Assembly: GCA_021730985.1 (NCBI GenBank)
Contig: JAKFYI010000011.1
Span: forward strand, 1-64,000
From: Hyphomicrobiales bacterium
GTDB taxonomy: Bacteria > Pseudomonadota > Alphaproteobacteria > Rhizobiales > Xanthobacteraceae
Direction of reading: 5' to 3'
DNA: 64,000 nt
The position numbers and the translations under genes were made by a program. The notes under the pieces are model-generated. The model had not been told where the DNA came from and did not search any database. It worked only from the letters and a program-made list of their open reading frames with translations. Positions within the stretch are counted from its first letter, which is position 1; every line of letters starts with the position of its first letter. Shown here in pieces: positions 55,740 to 63,367 of this stretch.

Positions 55740-55956
55740 GCCCGATCGATCCGCCTCTGCAGGCACGCGTCGAGACGCGCCCGCCCCTGAATCGTTTTTT
55801 GAGGTTCATCCCTCGACCCCCCGAAACTGCTGGTGAAACGCGACCGGAATGTGGACGAAAAGCGGTTGGCATGGGGAAATGTCAGGAAATATGCGGGTTT
55901 TCGGAACCTTTTGCCGGTTCGCCGCGTGATTTCCACGTCCCGCTCCCCGGCGCAGG

Positions 55957-56640
55957 CTACGCAATTTTCGAGCGGTAGTGGTCCCAGGTTTTCTTGAACA
56001 AGCTCGGCGAGCGTAGCTTCTGCCGGCAGGCCGCCTGCTCCTCGTCGCTGAACACGTAGGGCTCGCCGATCTGCATCGCCATGTATTGGCGGCGCGCGTT
56101 CTCCTCGACGTAGGCGGCGTAGGCGAAACACTCCAGAATGTTTTCTCCGGCCGCAACCACGCCGTGCGCCTTCAGCATCACCACCGGGTTGTCGCCCATG
56201 ACCGCGATCATCTTCTCGCCCATCTCGCGGGTGTTGACCGACATCGGCGAGTTCATCACCGGCAGGTCACCCAGCAGCGACGCCTGTGCGTACACCACCT
56301 TCTGCGCGACGCCCGTCATGGTCAGGTAGGTCGACCATTGCGGATGGGTGTGGAACACCGCGTTGACCTTCGGCCGCGCCCGGTAGACCTCGGCGTGGAT
56401 CGGGAATTCCAGCGGCGGCTTGACGTTGCCGCCGTCTACCGGCTTGCCGTCGAGATCGACCGCGACGATATCCTCGACCGTGAGGCTGCCGCGCATCGAC
56501 GCGCCGGAGTTGATGTAGAACGATCCGGCGTCGCGCCGCGCGCTGCAATGGCCGTTGTGGTCGATGTATTCCGCACGCTCCAGCATGCGGATGGCATCCA
56601 CCAGATCCTGCTTGATCTCGCTTTGCGATGGCTGTTTCAT
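55957..56640 (-). CDS. Class II aldolase/adducin-family protein (copy 1)
   Basis: Zinc-dependent aldolase-fold protein of 227 residues. Metal histidines lie in NAVFHTHPQWSTYL and VMLKAHGVVAAGE. It begins MKQPSQSEIKQDLVDAIRML, with MLERAEYIDHNGHCSARRD for the substrate region. It could act on fuculose- or ribulose-phosphate-like compounds, or as a decarboxylating aldolase in aromatic catabolism. It follows the low-GC gene at 56644-56958 by 3 nt on the same strand. A second member is at 62487. Confidence 0.85.
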   Translation of the reverse strand: MKQPSQSEIKQDLVDAIRMLERAEYIDHNGHCSARRDAGSFYINSGASMRGSLTVEDIVAVDLDGKPVDGGNVKPPLEFPIHAEVYRARPKVNAVFHTHPQWSTYLTMTGVAQKVVYAQASLLGDLPVMNSPMSVNTREMGEKMIAVMGDNPVVMLKAHGVVAAGENILECFAYAAYVEENARRQYMAMQIGEPYVFSDEEQAACRQKLRSPSLFKKTWDHYRSKIA

Positions 56641-56643
56641 TCT

Positions 56644-56958
56644 TCACCAGTCTGCTTCTGCAAGCAACTTATCGAGTTGAGCGACTGTTTGCTCCATGTC
56701 TTCTGTCGGTGCGATGAGTATTGTCGGAGGTCGGGATGCGGCTGAATTTTGCATGTACTGAATCGTGCTCTGCAACTCCGTTCGATAGTTGTGCAGGTGC
56801 ATGCACATCAATTCGATGGATTCTCCTCGAACCGCTGCCCGTTTCTCACCCAATTCGAAGTACCGCTGCACAGCTTCATCAAAGGCCGATTCCAATTCCT
56901 CTCGTGACATGCTCGTAACTTTCTTGCCTCGCCATAGAGGAGTTTTTGGTGCGGCCAT
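56644..56958 (-). CDS. Uncharacterised protein, low GC, divergent from a poly-gamma-glutamate hydrolase-like gene
   Basis: Protein of 104 residues, mostly alpha-helical and charged. It has MSREELESAFDEAVQRYFEL, GEKRAAVRGESIELMCMHLH and TEDMEQTVAQLDKLLAEADW. No signal peptide, membrane segment or known domain. It has an AGGATTGAGG ribosome site. Lower GC content than its neighbours marks it as probably acquired with the divergent gene at 57000, which is 41 bp away. Function unknown. Confidence 0.6.
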   Translation of the reverse strand: MAAPKTPLWRGKKVTSMSREELESAFDEAVQRYFELGEKRAAVRGESIELMCMHLHNYRTELQSTIQYMQNSAASRPPTILIAPTEDMEQTVAQLDKLLAEADW

Positions 56959-56999
56959 GACCTCAATCCTCTATGTTCTAACCAATCGCAAGTTTCAGA

Positions 57000-57641
57000 A
57001 TGATCGTCTGTTTGATTGAATATGGGATGCCTTTCGACAAGTATAACAGCTTCGAAAAACTCTCCGCCAGCGAGCGGCCAGGAGTCGACTACGAAATTCA
57101 TTGCGTCGCCAGACCATCGCAGGTTGCCATTATTGCCCCGCACGGTCGCCAAATTGAACCAGGAACTGCCGAGATTGCAGCCGCAATCGCAAATGACTCA
57201 TACAGTTTTTATTGCTTCAATGGATTGCGGCATCGACCACACGGTCATCTACACATTACCTCTTCAAACTTCGATGAACCCCAATGCCTAGGGCTTCTAT
57301 CGACCTGCAAAATTGTTGTCGCCATTCATGGATGCAGAAACTTATCGGTCAGTTCAAGAAATTACGTTTATTTGGGCGGTCTCAATCGATCTCTGAAGGA
57401 GACAATATTTGATTGCCTTCGCGATGCTGGATTCGACGTACGAAATTATGATGACCGATTTCCAGGGGAACACCGCAGCAATATTTGCAACAGAGGACTG
57501 ACCGGACAAGGCGCACAACTGGAAGTATCAAGAGGCCTTCGGGAAGAGTTTCTAAATTCCAGCGAGAAGCTCTCTGGTTTCGCGAAAGCCGTGAGGACCG
57601 GCATTGACGATGCCTTGCGCGGTCCACCGGTCAACCGTTAG
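57000..57641 (+). CDS. Poly-gamma-glutamate hydrolase-like (phage PghP/YjqB family) protein
   Basis: Protein of 213 residues (204 if ATG 57027 starts it). The family's histidine/acid motifs are VAIIAPHGRQIEPGTAEIA, SFYCFNGLRHRPHGHLHITS, IVVAIHGCRN, YVYLGGLNRSL and NICNRGLTGQGAQLEVSRGL. PghP enzymes are zinc-dependent and cut gamma-glutamyl links, often in phages of Gram-positive bacteria. No signal peptide. GC is low: 23 G or C in 57001-57060. It lies 12 nt before the GMC gene, so it may drive it. Start uncertain for lack of a ribosome site. Confidence 0.78.
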   Translation: MIVCLIEYGMPFDKYNSFEKLSASERPGVDYEIHCVARPSQVAIIAPHGRQIEPGTAEIAAAIANDSYSFYCFNGLRHRPHGHLHITSSNFDEPQCLGLLSTCKIVVAIHGCRNLSVSSRNYVYLGGLNRSLKETIFDCLRDAGFDVRNYDDRFPGEHRSNICNRGLTGQGAQLEVSRGLREEFLNSSEKLSGFAKAVRTGIDDALRGPPVNR

Positions 57642-57653
57642 CCTTCGCCCCGC

Positions 57654-59294
57654 ATGGCATCCCCGATCAAAGCCTTCGACCACATCATCATCGGCGCGGG
57701 CTCCGCCGGCTGCGTGCTGGCGAACCGGCTGACCGAAGACAAGGACGTCAAGGTTCTGGTTCTCGAAGCCGGCGGCTGGGACCGCGATCCCTGGATCCAC
57801 ATTCCGCTGGGCTGGGGCCGCATCCTCACGCGGCGCCTGCACGACTGGATGTACTTCACCGAGCCCGAGCCGCAGATGAACGGCCGCAAGATCGAATGCG
57901 CGCGGGGCAAGGTGATCGGCGGCTCGTCCTCGATCAACGCCATGACCTATTCGCGCGGTCATCGCGGCGACTACGACCGCTGGGCCGAGCAACACAAGCT
58001 GCCGGGCTGGTCCTACGCGAATGCGCTGCCCTACTTCCGCAAGCAGGAAACCTGGCAGGGCGGCACCAGCCCCTATCGCGGCACCGACGGGCCGTTGAGC
58101 GTGCGCTTCGCCACGTTTCAGGAGCCGCTGGTCGATGCCTATGTCGAGGCGGCGAAGGGCGCGGGCCTGAAGTGGAACGATGACCTGAACGGACCTGAAA
58201 ACGACGGCATCGGCCGCAACCAGAACACCATCCGCAACGGACGGCGCTGCAGCGCGGCGGTGGCGTATCTGCGCCCGGCGATGGCCCGCGGCAATCTCAC
58301 CGTCGAGACTCGCGCACTGGTGACGCGGGTGCTGATCGAGGGCGGCCGCGCGGTTGGCGTCGAATACCGCAAGGGCAGCGATACGGCGGTGGCCCGCGCC
58401 AGCCGCGAGGTCATCGTGGCCGGTGGCGTGATCAACTCGCCGCAGGTGCTGATGCTGTCCGGCGTCGGCGACCCCGATGCACTGCGTGCCCAAGGTATCA
58501 AGAGCAAGGTTCCGCTCAAGGGCGTCGGGCGCAACCTGCAGGATCACGTCACCGTGCAGATCGCGTACCGCCGTGCCGGGCCCGCCGGCGCCATCCAGCA
58601 GGTGATGCGCCTCGACCGCATCGCCGTCGAGCTCGCCAAAACCTATTTCGTGGGCGGCAGCGGCATCGCGACCGACATCCCAGGCGGCGTCGCCTCGTTT
58701 GCCCGCGTGATGCCTGGCGCCAAGGTGCCGGACATCCAACTCCTGCTGGCCGGCGCGCCGCTCACCGCGGGGCCCTACCTCAAGCCATTCAACCAGCCGT
58801 TCGACGACGGCTTCGGCGGCCGCATCGTCATGCTGCACCCCGAAAGCCGCGGCGAGCTTTCGCTGGCCTCGGCCGATCCGGCGACGCCGATCCGCATCAA
58901 GCAGAACTTCATGTCCACCGACCGCGAGTGGCAGACGCTGCGCGCCGGCGTCAAGCTGATGCGCGAGGTGCTGGGCCAGTCGAGTATGGCGCCGTTCATC
59001 GACCGTGAACTGACGGCCACATCAAACGACGCGGAGATCGATGATCACATCCGCAACACCGGCATCACGCTGCATCATCCGCTCGGCACCTGCAAAATGG
59101 GCGCCGCGAGCGACGATATGGCGGTGGTCGATCCGGAGTGCCGCGTGCATGGGGTCGAGCGGCTGCGCGTGATCGACGCTTCGGTGATGCCGGACCTGGT
59201 CAGCGGCAACATCAACGCGCCGGTGATGATGATCGCCGAAAGGGCCGCCGACCTGATTCGCGGCCGGCCGACGCTCGCCCCGGTGAATGTGTAA
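57654..59294 (+). CDS. GMC-family oxidoreductase (choline dehydrogenase-like)
   Basis: FAD-dependent alcohol oxidoreductase of 546 residues. The FAD-binding start is FDHIIIGAGSAGCVLANRLT and VLVLEAGGW. GMC signature 1 is RGKVIGGSSSINAMTYSRGH and signature 2 is GGVINSPQVLMLSGVGD. Catalytic His and Asn lie in TLHHPLGTCKMG and SGNINAPVMMIAE. Cytoplasmic or membrane-peripheral; no signal peptide. It is the first of four genes with close spacing (3, 18 and 9 nt), two of CMD family. Substrate is an alcohol of unknown identity. Confidence 0.92.
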   Translation: MASPIKAFDHIIIGAGSAGCVLANRLTEDKDVKVLVLEAGGWDRDPWIHIPLGWGRILTRRLHDWMYFTEPEPQMNGRKIECARGKVIGGSSSINAMTYSRGHRGDYDRWAEQHKLPGWSYANALPYFRKQETWQGGTSPYRGTDGPLSVRFATFQEPLVDAYVEAAKGAGLKWNDDLNGPENDGIGRNQNTIRNGRRCSAAVAYLRPAMARGNLTVETRALVTRVLIEGGRAVGVEYRKGSDTAVARASREVIVAGGVINSPQVLMLSGVGDPDALRAQGIKSKVPLKGVGRNLQDHVTVQIAYRRAGPAGAIQQVMRLDRIAVELAKTYFVGGSGIATDIPGGVASFARVMPGAKVPDIQLLLAGAPLTAGPYLKPFNQPFDDGFGGRIVMLHPESRGELSLASADPATPIRIKQNFMSTDREWQTLRAGVKLMREVLGQSSMAPFIDRELTATSNDAEIDDHIRNTGITLHHPLGTCKMGAASDDMAVVDPECRVHGVERLRVIDASVMPDLVSGNINAPVMMIAERAADLIRGRPTLAPVNV

Positions 59295-59297
59295 GCG

Positions 59298-59840
59298 ATG
59301 TCCCGCGTTCCGCCGCTCGATCCCGCGACGCTGACGCCCGAGCAGCAGCGCGTCGCGTCTGACATCGCGGGCGCGCGCAAGAACGTGCGCGGACCGTTCA
59401 CCATCTGGCTGCGGAATCCCGCGCTGGCCGAGCACGCCAACCGGTTCGGCATCGCCCTGCGCGACAGCAAGGTGCTCGACCGCCGGCTGTTCGAGCTTGC
59501 GGTCATTACCGTGTGCCGCGCCTTCACCGTACAATACGCCTGGTCGTCGCACGCTCCGGCAGCGGAGGCGGCGGGCGTCTCGCCCGAGGTGGTCGCCGCG
59601 ATCCGCGACAACAAAGTCCCGGACCTCCGGCGCGACGACGAGCGTGTGGTGTATGACGTCGCGACTGAGTTGATGCGCACCCAGGAGTTGAGCCAGCCAA
59701 CCTACGACCGCGCCATCGCACAATTCGGCATCGAGGGGACGGTCGATCTGGTGAGCACGGTGGGCTATTACGCCATGGTCGGCATTTTCCTGAAGAGCTT
59801 CGACGTACCGACACCAACCGGCGACAAACCGCTCAAGTAA
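59298..59840 (+). CDS. Carboxymuconolactone decarboxylase (CMD/AhpD-fold) protein (copy 1)
   Basis: All-helical protein of 180 residues of the CMD family. The signature region is ELAVITVCRAFTVQYAWSSH, where a helix histidine is present but the CxxC of AhpD peroxidases is absent. Related members decarboxylate or delactonise muconolactone-type intermediates. It is 3 nt after the GMC gene and 18 nt before a tandem paralogue. Function inferred by family. Confidence 0.87.
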   Translation: MSRVPPLDPATLTPEQQRVASDIAGARKNVRGPFTIWLRNPALAEHANRFGIALRDSKVLDRRLFELAVITVCRAFTVQYAWSSHAPAAEAAGVSPEVVAAIRDNKVPDLRRDDERVVYDVATELMRTQELSQPTYDRAIAQFGIEGTVDLVSTVGYYAMVGIFLKSFDVPTPTGDKPLK

Positions 59841-59858
59841 CAACAACTGGAGGACACC

Positions 59859-60401
59859 GTGGCCCGTCTCGATCCGCTTCCCGTGGAGAAAATGTCGCCC
59901 GAGCAGAAGGCCGTCCATGACAAGATCAAGGGCAACCGCCCGAAGCTCGGCGGGCCGTTCGGCGTCCTGCTGCACACTCCGGCCATTGCGACCGCGGCGT
60001 CCGGGCTGGTCGATGTGCTGCGCGGCAAGGGCTCGCTGGAGCCCCGCATCTACGAATTGATCGTGCTAACCGTGGCGCGGCACTGGTCGGCGCAATACGC
60101 CTGGGCTGTGCACGAGCCGCTCGGGCGCAGCGCCGGACTCTCCAACGAGGCGATCGAGGCATTGCGCGCGCGGACCAAGCCCACGTTCGCAAAGCCGGAC
60201 GAGGCGCTGGTTTATGAAGCCGTCACTGAACTCCTCGCCGGGAAGGTGCTCAGCGCCGCGACCTACGATCGGTTGCTCAAGCAATACGGGCTCGACTCCA
60301 CCATCGAGCTGATCTCGGTTGCCGGACTCTACAGCATGATCTCGACCGTGCTGAACGGCTTCGACGTGCCGACTTCCAACGGCGAAAAGCCATTCCAGTA
60401 A
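59859..60401 (+). CDS. Carboxymuconolactone decarboxylase (CMD/AhpD-fold) protein (copy 2)
   Basis: Paralogue of the preceding gene, also 180 residues. It starts with GTG (59859) preceded by GGAGG (59849-59853). The signature is ELIVLTVARHWSAQYAWAVH, again with a His but no CxxC. Shared ends are KSFDVPTPTGDKP against NGFDVPTSNGEKP. Tandem arrangement with copy 1 suggests a duplication; the two could form a heteromer. Confidence 0.87.
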   Translation: MARLDPLPVEKMSPEQKAVHDKIKGNRPKLGGPFGVLLHTPAIATAASGLVDVLRGKGSLEPRIYELIVLTVARHWSAQYAWAVHEPLGRSAGLSNEAIEALRARTKPTFAKPDEALVYEAVTELLAGKVLSAATYDRLLKQYGLDSTIELISVAGLYSMISTVLNGFDVPTSNGEKPFQ

Positions 60402-60410
60402 GGATGCATC

Positions 60411-60722
60411 ATGTTCGTCAAAGTGTTCGCCGACCAGTCCGTCACGCTGGAGGAAAGCGACAACTTCCGCGCCTTCAAGCTGGTGGTGATGGGCAACGCC
60501 TCGAAGCTCGACGGCGTCCGCAAGGCGCTGGCGGGCGTCGCGGAATTGCCCGACGAGAAGACCGCGTGGATCTTTGAAGCGGCGCTGCGGCGCTTCAAGG
60601 GCGTGGAGCACGATCAGGCCTGGCAGCAGAACCTGTCGGCCATGATCGAGAAGGCGAAGCCGCACGGCTGGATCGACGAGACGCGCAAGGCCATCAAGGC
60701 GCACGTCGAGTGGCAGGAATGA
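60411..60722 (+). CDS. Uncharacterised 103-residue protein downstream of CMD genes
   Basis: Alpha-beta protein of 103 residues, no recognised domain, signal or membrane segment. It reads MFVKVFADQSVTLEESDNFR, FKLVVMGNASKLDGVRKALA and AWIFEAALRRFKGVEHDQAW. AAGGA precedes ATG 60411, 9 nt after copy 2 of CMD. Good codon use and spacing support it as a real operon member. The VRKALAGV helix hints at a small binding or chaperone-type domain but I cannot name it. Confidence 0.7.
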   Translation: MFVKVFADQSVTLEESDNFRAFKLVVMGNASKLDGVRKALAGVAELPDEKTAWIFEAALRRFKGVEHDQAWQQNLSAMIEKAKPHGWIDETRKAIKAHVEWQE

Positions 60723-60757
60723 TGTTCCGCATGTCTGGCTCCCGCCCAACCCACAAT

Positions 60758-60869
60758 TGTTATCATCCGCGAAAGCGGATGATCCAGTAGCCACAAGATT
60801 CAACTATGACGCTCGGTCCATCATCGGCGATTGCGTGTACTGGATGCCCCGCTTTCGCGGGGCATGACA
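60758..60869. repeat. Palindromic repeat, family B (copy 4)
   Basis: TGTTATCATCCGCGAAAGCGGATGATCCAGTA begins the element and TGTACTGGATGCCCCGCTTTCGCGGGGCATGACA ends it. It lies in the 172-bp gap between the 103-residue gene and the luciferase-like gene. Confidence 0.72.
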
Positions 60870-60894
60870 CCCAGTGCTGTTTACAGGCGCCTTT

Positions 60895-61911
60895 ATGACC
60901 CTCGAATTCGGCGTCTTCGATCATCTCGACCGCAACGATCTGCCGCTTGCCGACTACTACGAGGAGCGGCTCAAGATCATCGAAGTGTTCGACCGCGCCG
61001 GGTTCTACGCCTATCACGTCGCCGAGCACCATTTCACGCCGCTGGGGCTCGCGCCCTCGCCCAGCGTGTTCCTGTCGGCGATTGCGCAGCGCACGCAGCG
61101 GCTGCGGTTCGGCACCTTTGTGTACGCACTGCCGATCCACCATCCGCTGCGGATGCTGGAAGAAATCTGCATGCTGGACCACATCAGCGGCGGGCGGCTT
61201 GAGATCGGGTTCGGCCGCGGCTCTGTGCCTTACGAGATTTCCTACTATGGCCAGGACGCCGAGCAGCGCCAGCAGATCTACACCGAGCGCCTGGAGCTGA
61301 TCCTCAAGGCCTTTGCCACGAAAGAACTGTCGTTCAAGGGCACCTATGACACGTTCGACAGCGTGCCGCTGGAGCTCGAGCCGCTGCAGAAGCCGCATCC
61401 GCCGCTGTGGTACGGCGCGCATTCGCCGGACAGCGCCGAGCGGGCGGCGCGCAAGGGGCTCAACATCGTCAACAACGACATTCCGGCGGTGACGCGCGCC
61501 ACCTTCGAACGCTATCGCGCGGTGTGGCGCGAGGCGCAAGGCGGCGCGGCGCTCCCCAAGATAGGCATGGTGCGATTCATTGTCGTGGCCGACACCGACG
61601 CAGGCGCGTTGCAGATCGCGCGGCGCGCCTACCTGCGCTGGCGCAAAAGCTTTCTGCACCTGCACGAGTTGCACGGCACCAATCCGGCCTCGACCTTGAA
61701 CGCCAGGGATTTCGACGCGCTCGTCGCACAGGGCCAGGCGGTGGCCGGATCGCCTTCGACGGTGGCGGCCTTCCTCACGCCGCAGATCGCGGACAGCGGC
61801 GCGAACTATCTGGTCGGCCAGATGGCGTTCGGCGATCTCTCGCTCGGCGAGATGCGGCGTTCGGTGGAGCTGTTCGGGCAGCACGTCATGCCGGCGCTCC
61901 GCGCGGCGTGA
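60895..61911 (+). CDS. Luciferase-like flavin monooxygenase (copy 2)
   Basis: Protein of 338 residues paralogous to 37164-38192. Both have LEFGVFDH, YH-AEHH-TPLG-APSPSVF, HPLR...EEICMLD and HPPLWYG-PDSA. The start at 60895 (MTLEFGVFDHLDRND) matches copy 1's start; ATG 60874 is less likely. It should be an FMN- or F420-dependent monooxygenase. It follows a family B repeat and may have its own promoter. Substrate unknown. Confidence 0.86.
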   Translation: MTLEFGVFDHLDRNDLPLADYYEERLKIIEVFDRAGFYAYHVAEHHFTPLGLAPSPSVFLSAIAQRTQRLRFGTFVYALPIHHPLRMLEEICMLDHISGGRLEIGFGRGSVPYEISYYGQDAEQRQQIYTERLELILKAFATKELSFKGTYDTFDSVPLELEPLQKPHPPLWYGAHSPDSAERAARKGLNIVNNDIPAVTRATFERYRAVWREAQGGAALPKIGMVRFIVVADTDAGALQIARRAYLRWRKSFLHLHELHGTNPASTLNARDFDALVAQGQAVAGSPSTVAAFLTPQIADSGANYLVGQMAFGDLSLGEMRRSVELFGQHVMPALRAA

Positions 61912-61914
61912 CCC

Positions 61915-62217
61915 CTATAGGACGATCGCAGCGACTGCCCAGATCACCACCGCAACACGCGCCGCGTGCGCCCATTTCTGCGGACCCTGGTAGCGGTCCG
62001 CGCTTCGCCACACGCCGACTGTCGCCAGCAATGTGTAGGGCGCCGGTATGAAGAACATGATCGCCGCCAGCCAGAACGGCACGCCGGCCACATAGGCGCC
62101 GTAGGCGCAGCCCGTCGCGACCGCCTGCGCGAACGTGCCGAACACGATGGCGTACTCCCAGAACGCGATGGCGAGCCGAACCTCGCCTCGCCACAGCGGG
62201 CCGATCCAATCCGTCAT
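61915..62217 (-). CDS. Small integral membrane protein
   Basis: Protein of 100 residues with three predicted membrane segments: AIAFWEYAIVFGTFAQAVAT, AGVPFWLAAIMFFIPAPYTL and the C-terminal ARVAVVIWAVAAIVL. A conserved-looking WRSADRYQGPQKWAHAAR loop lies between the last two. No known family recognised. It converges on the luciferase-like gene with 3 nt between. Confidence 0.65.
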   Translation of the reverse strand: MTDWIGPLWRGEVRLAIAFWEYAIVFGTFAQAVATGCAYGAYVAGVPFWLAAIMFFIPAPYTLLATVGVWRSADRYQGPQKWAHAARVAVVIWAVAAIVL

Positions 62218-62315
62218 GCCTGTCCCGCCGATGCCGTGGCCCGTGTGCTGTGCTATGCCTCGCCCGATTCCCCAAGGATAGCGCGCTTCGCCGCCGCCCG
62301 AGAGTGCCAGCCAGC

Positions 62316-62456
62316 ATGGACACCCAGGTTCTCATCGCCGGCGCCGGGCCGGTGGGTCTGACCCTTGCGGTCGATCTCGGCCGCTTCATTGACGGTTTGC
62401 CTCCCTCCCTAACCCTCCCGTCAGGGAGAGGGAGACAGAGAGAACTCACACCCTAA
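62316..62456 (+). pseudogene. Truncated FAD monooxygenase remnant
   Basis: Only the first 22 residues, MDTQVLIAGAGPVGLTLAVD then LGR, match the FAD-binding start of PheA/TfdB-type aromatic monooxygenases, which normally run about 500 residues. The frame then reads FIDGLPPSLTLPSGRGRQRE from the following repeat and stops at 62456. The break coincides with a palindromic repeat (62398-62435), suggesting deletion or repeat-mediated loss. It is therefore a remnant, not a working gene. Confidence 0.75.
62398..62435. repeat. Partial family A-like palindrome
   Basis: A CTCCCTCCCT...AGGGAGAGGGAG arrangement around CCCTCCCGTCAGGGAG resembles the first hairpin of the family A repeats (25-60, 40494-40520). 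It is shorter and interrupts the monooxygenase remnant. Confidence 0.45.
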
Positions 62457-62486
62457 CAATCAGTCTCCCATCAAAGAGGAAACACC

Positions 62487-63221
62487 ATGGCCAAGAAATT
62501 CGACTTGATCGACGAGATCGTCACCGCGAACCGCATCCTCGCCAACGAAGGCATCGTCGATTCGTTCGGCCATGTCAGCGTGCGGCACCCCAAGCACAAG
62601 GACCGCTACCTGCTGTCGCGCGCGCGTGCGCCGGAGCGCATCGAGCCGTCCGACATCATGGAATACATGCTCGACGGCACGCCGCTCGACCCGAAGAAGG
62701 CCAAAACCACCCACGCGCCCTACACCGAGCGATTCATCCACGGCGCGATCTACGAGATGCGGCCCGAGATCATGTCGGTCGTGCACAACCATTCGCCGAG
62801 CACGATCCCGTTCGGCATCACCAACACCAAGCTCAAGCCGCTGCTGCACATGTGCGCCTCGATCGGCCATGACGTGCCGCTGTGGGACTCGCACGACAAG
62901 TTCGGCGACACTGCGCTGCTGGTGAATTCGATGGAGATGGGCCGCGACCTGGCCAAGCGCCTCGGCAAGGGCCGCACCGCGCTGATGCGCGGACACGGCG
63001 CGGTGGTGGCCGGCATGTCGATCCGCCACGCGGTGTTCGTCTCGAATTATCTGGAGCTGAACTCGAAGCTGCAGATGCAGGCCATGCAGATGGGCAAGAT
63101 CAAGTTTCTGCACCCCGGCGAGGTCGATGCGGTGATCGCGCGCACCAGCGACTACACGCTCAACCGTGCATGGGAGAACTGGGCGCGGCGCGCGGGCCGG
63201 AAGATGCAGGCGTTGGACTAG
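62487..63221 (+). CDS. Class II aldolase/adducin-family protein (copy 2)
   Basis: Aldolase-fold protein of 244 residues. Zinc histidines lie in SVVHNHSPSTIPF and LMRGHGAVVAGM. It has VDSFGHVSVRHPKHKDRYLL and HAPYTERFIHGAIYEMRPEI. AAGAGGAAACACC precedes ATG 62487. It lies after the monooxygenase remnant and converges on the SDR gene. Cytoplasmic. It may cleave or decarboxylate an aldol-type product of ring breakdown; substrate unknown. Confidence 0.87.
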   Translation: MAKKFDLIDEIVTANRILANEGIVDSFGHVSVRHPKHKDRYLLSRARAPERIEPSDIMEYMLDGTPLDPKKAKTTHAPYTERFIHGAIYEMRPEIMSVVHNHSPSTIPFGITNTKLKPLLHMCASIGHDVPLWDSHDKFGDTALLVNSMEMGRDLAKRLGKGRTALMRGHGAVVAGMSIRHAVFVSNYLELNSKLQMQAMQMGKIKFLHPGEVDAVIARTSDYTLNRAWENWARRAGRKMQALD

Positions 63222-63351
63222 CCGGGACACTCATGTGTCCCGGCCAAGCGACCCCGGACTTTGGCCGGGGGAGCGCGAGCCGGGACCCCGGTTGGCTGCA
63301 ATAAAGAAGAAACCGGGGTCCCGGGTCTCACTATCGCTCGCCCGGGACACG
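63222..63351. repeat. Palindromic repeat, family B-like, with strong hairpin
   Basis: CCGGGACA (63222-63229) and TGTCCCGG (63236-63243) form one hairpin. A 14-bp perfect hairpin follows, CCGGGACCCCGGTT (63280-63293) and AACCGGGGTCCCGG (63311-63324), with a 17-nt loop. It ends GGGACACGAG. It sits between the converging aldolase and SDR genes and could act as a two-way terminator. Confidence 0.65.
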
Positions 63352-63367
63352 AGGGCGAGGTTTCGCC

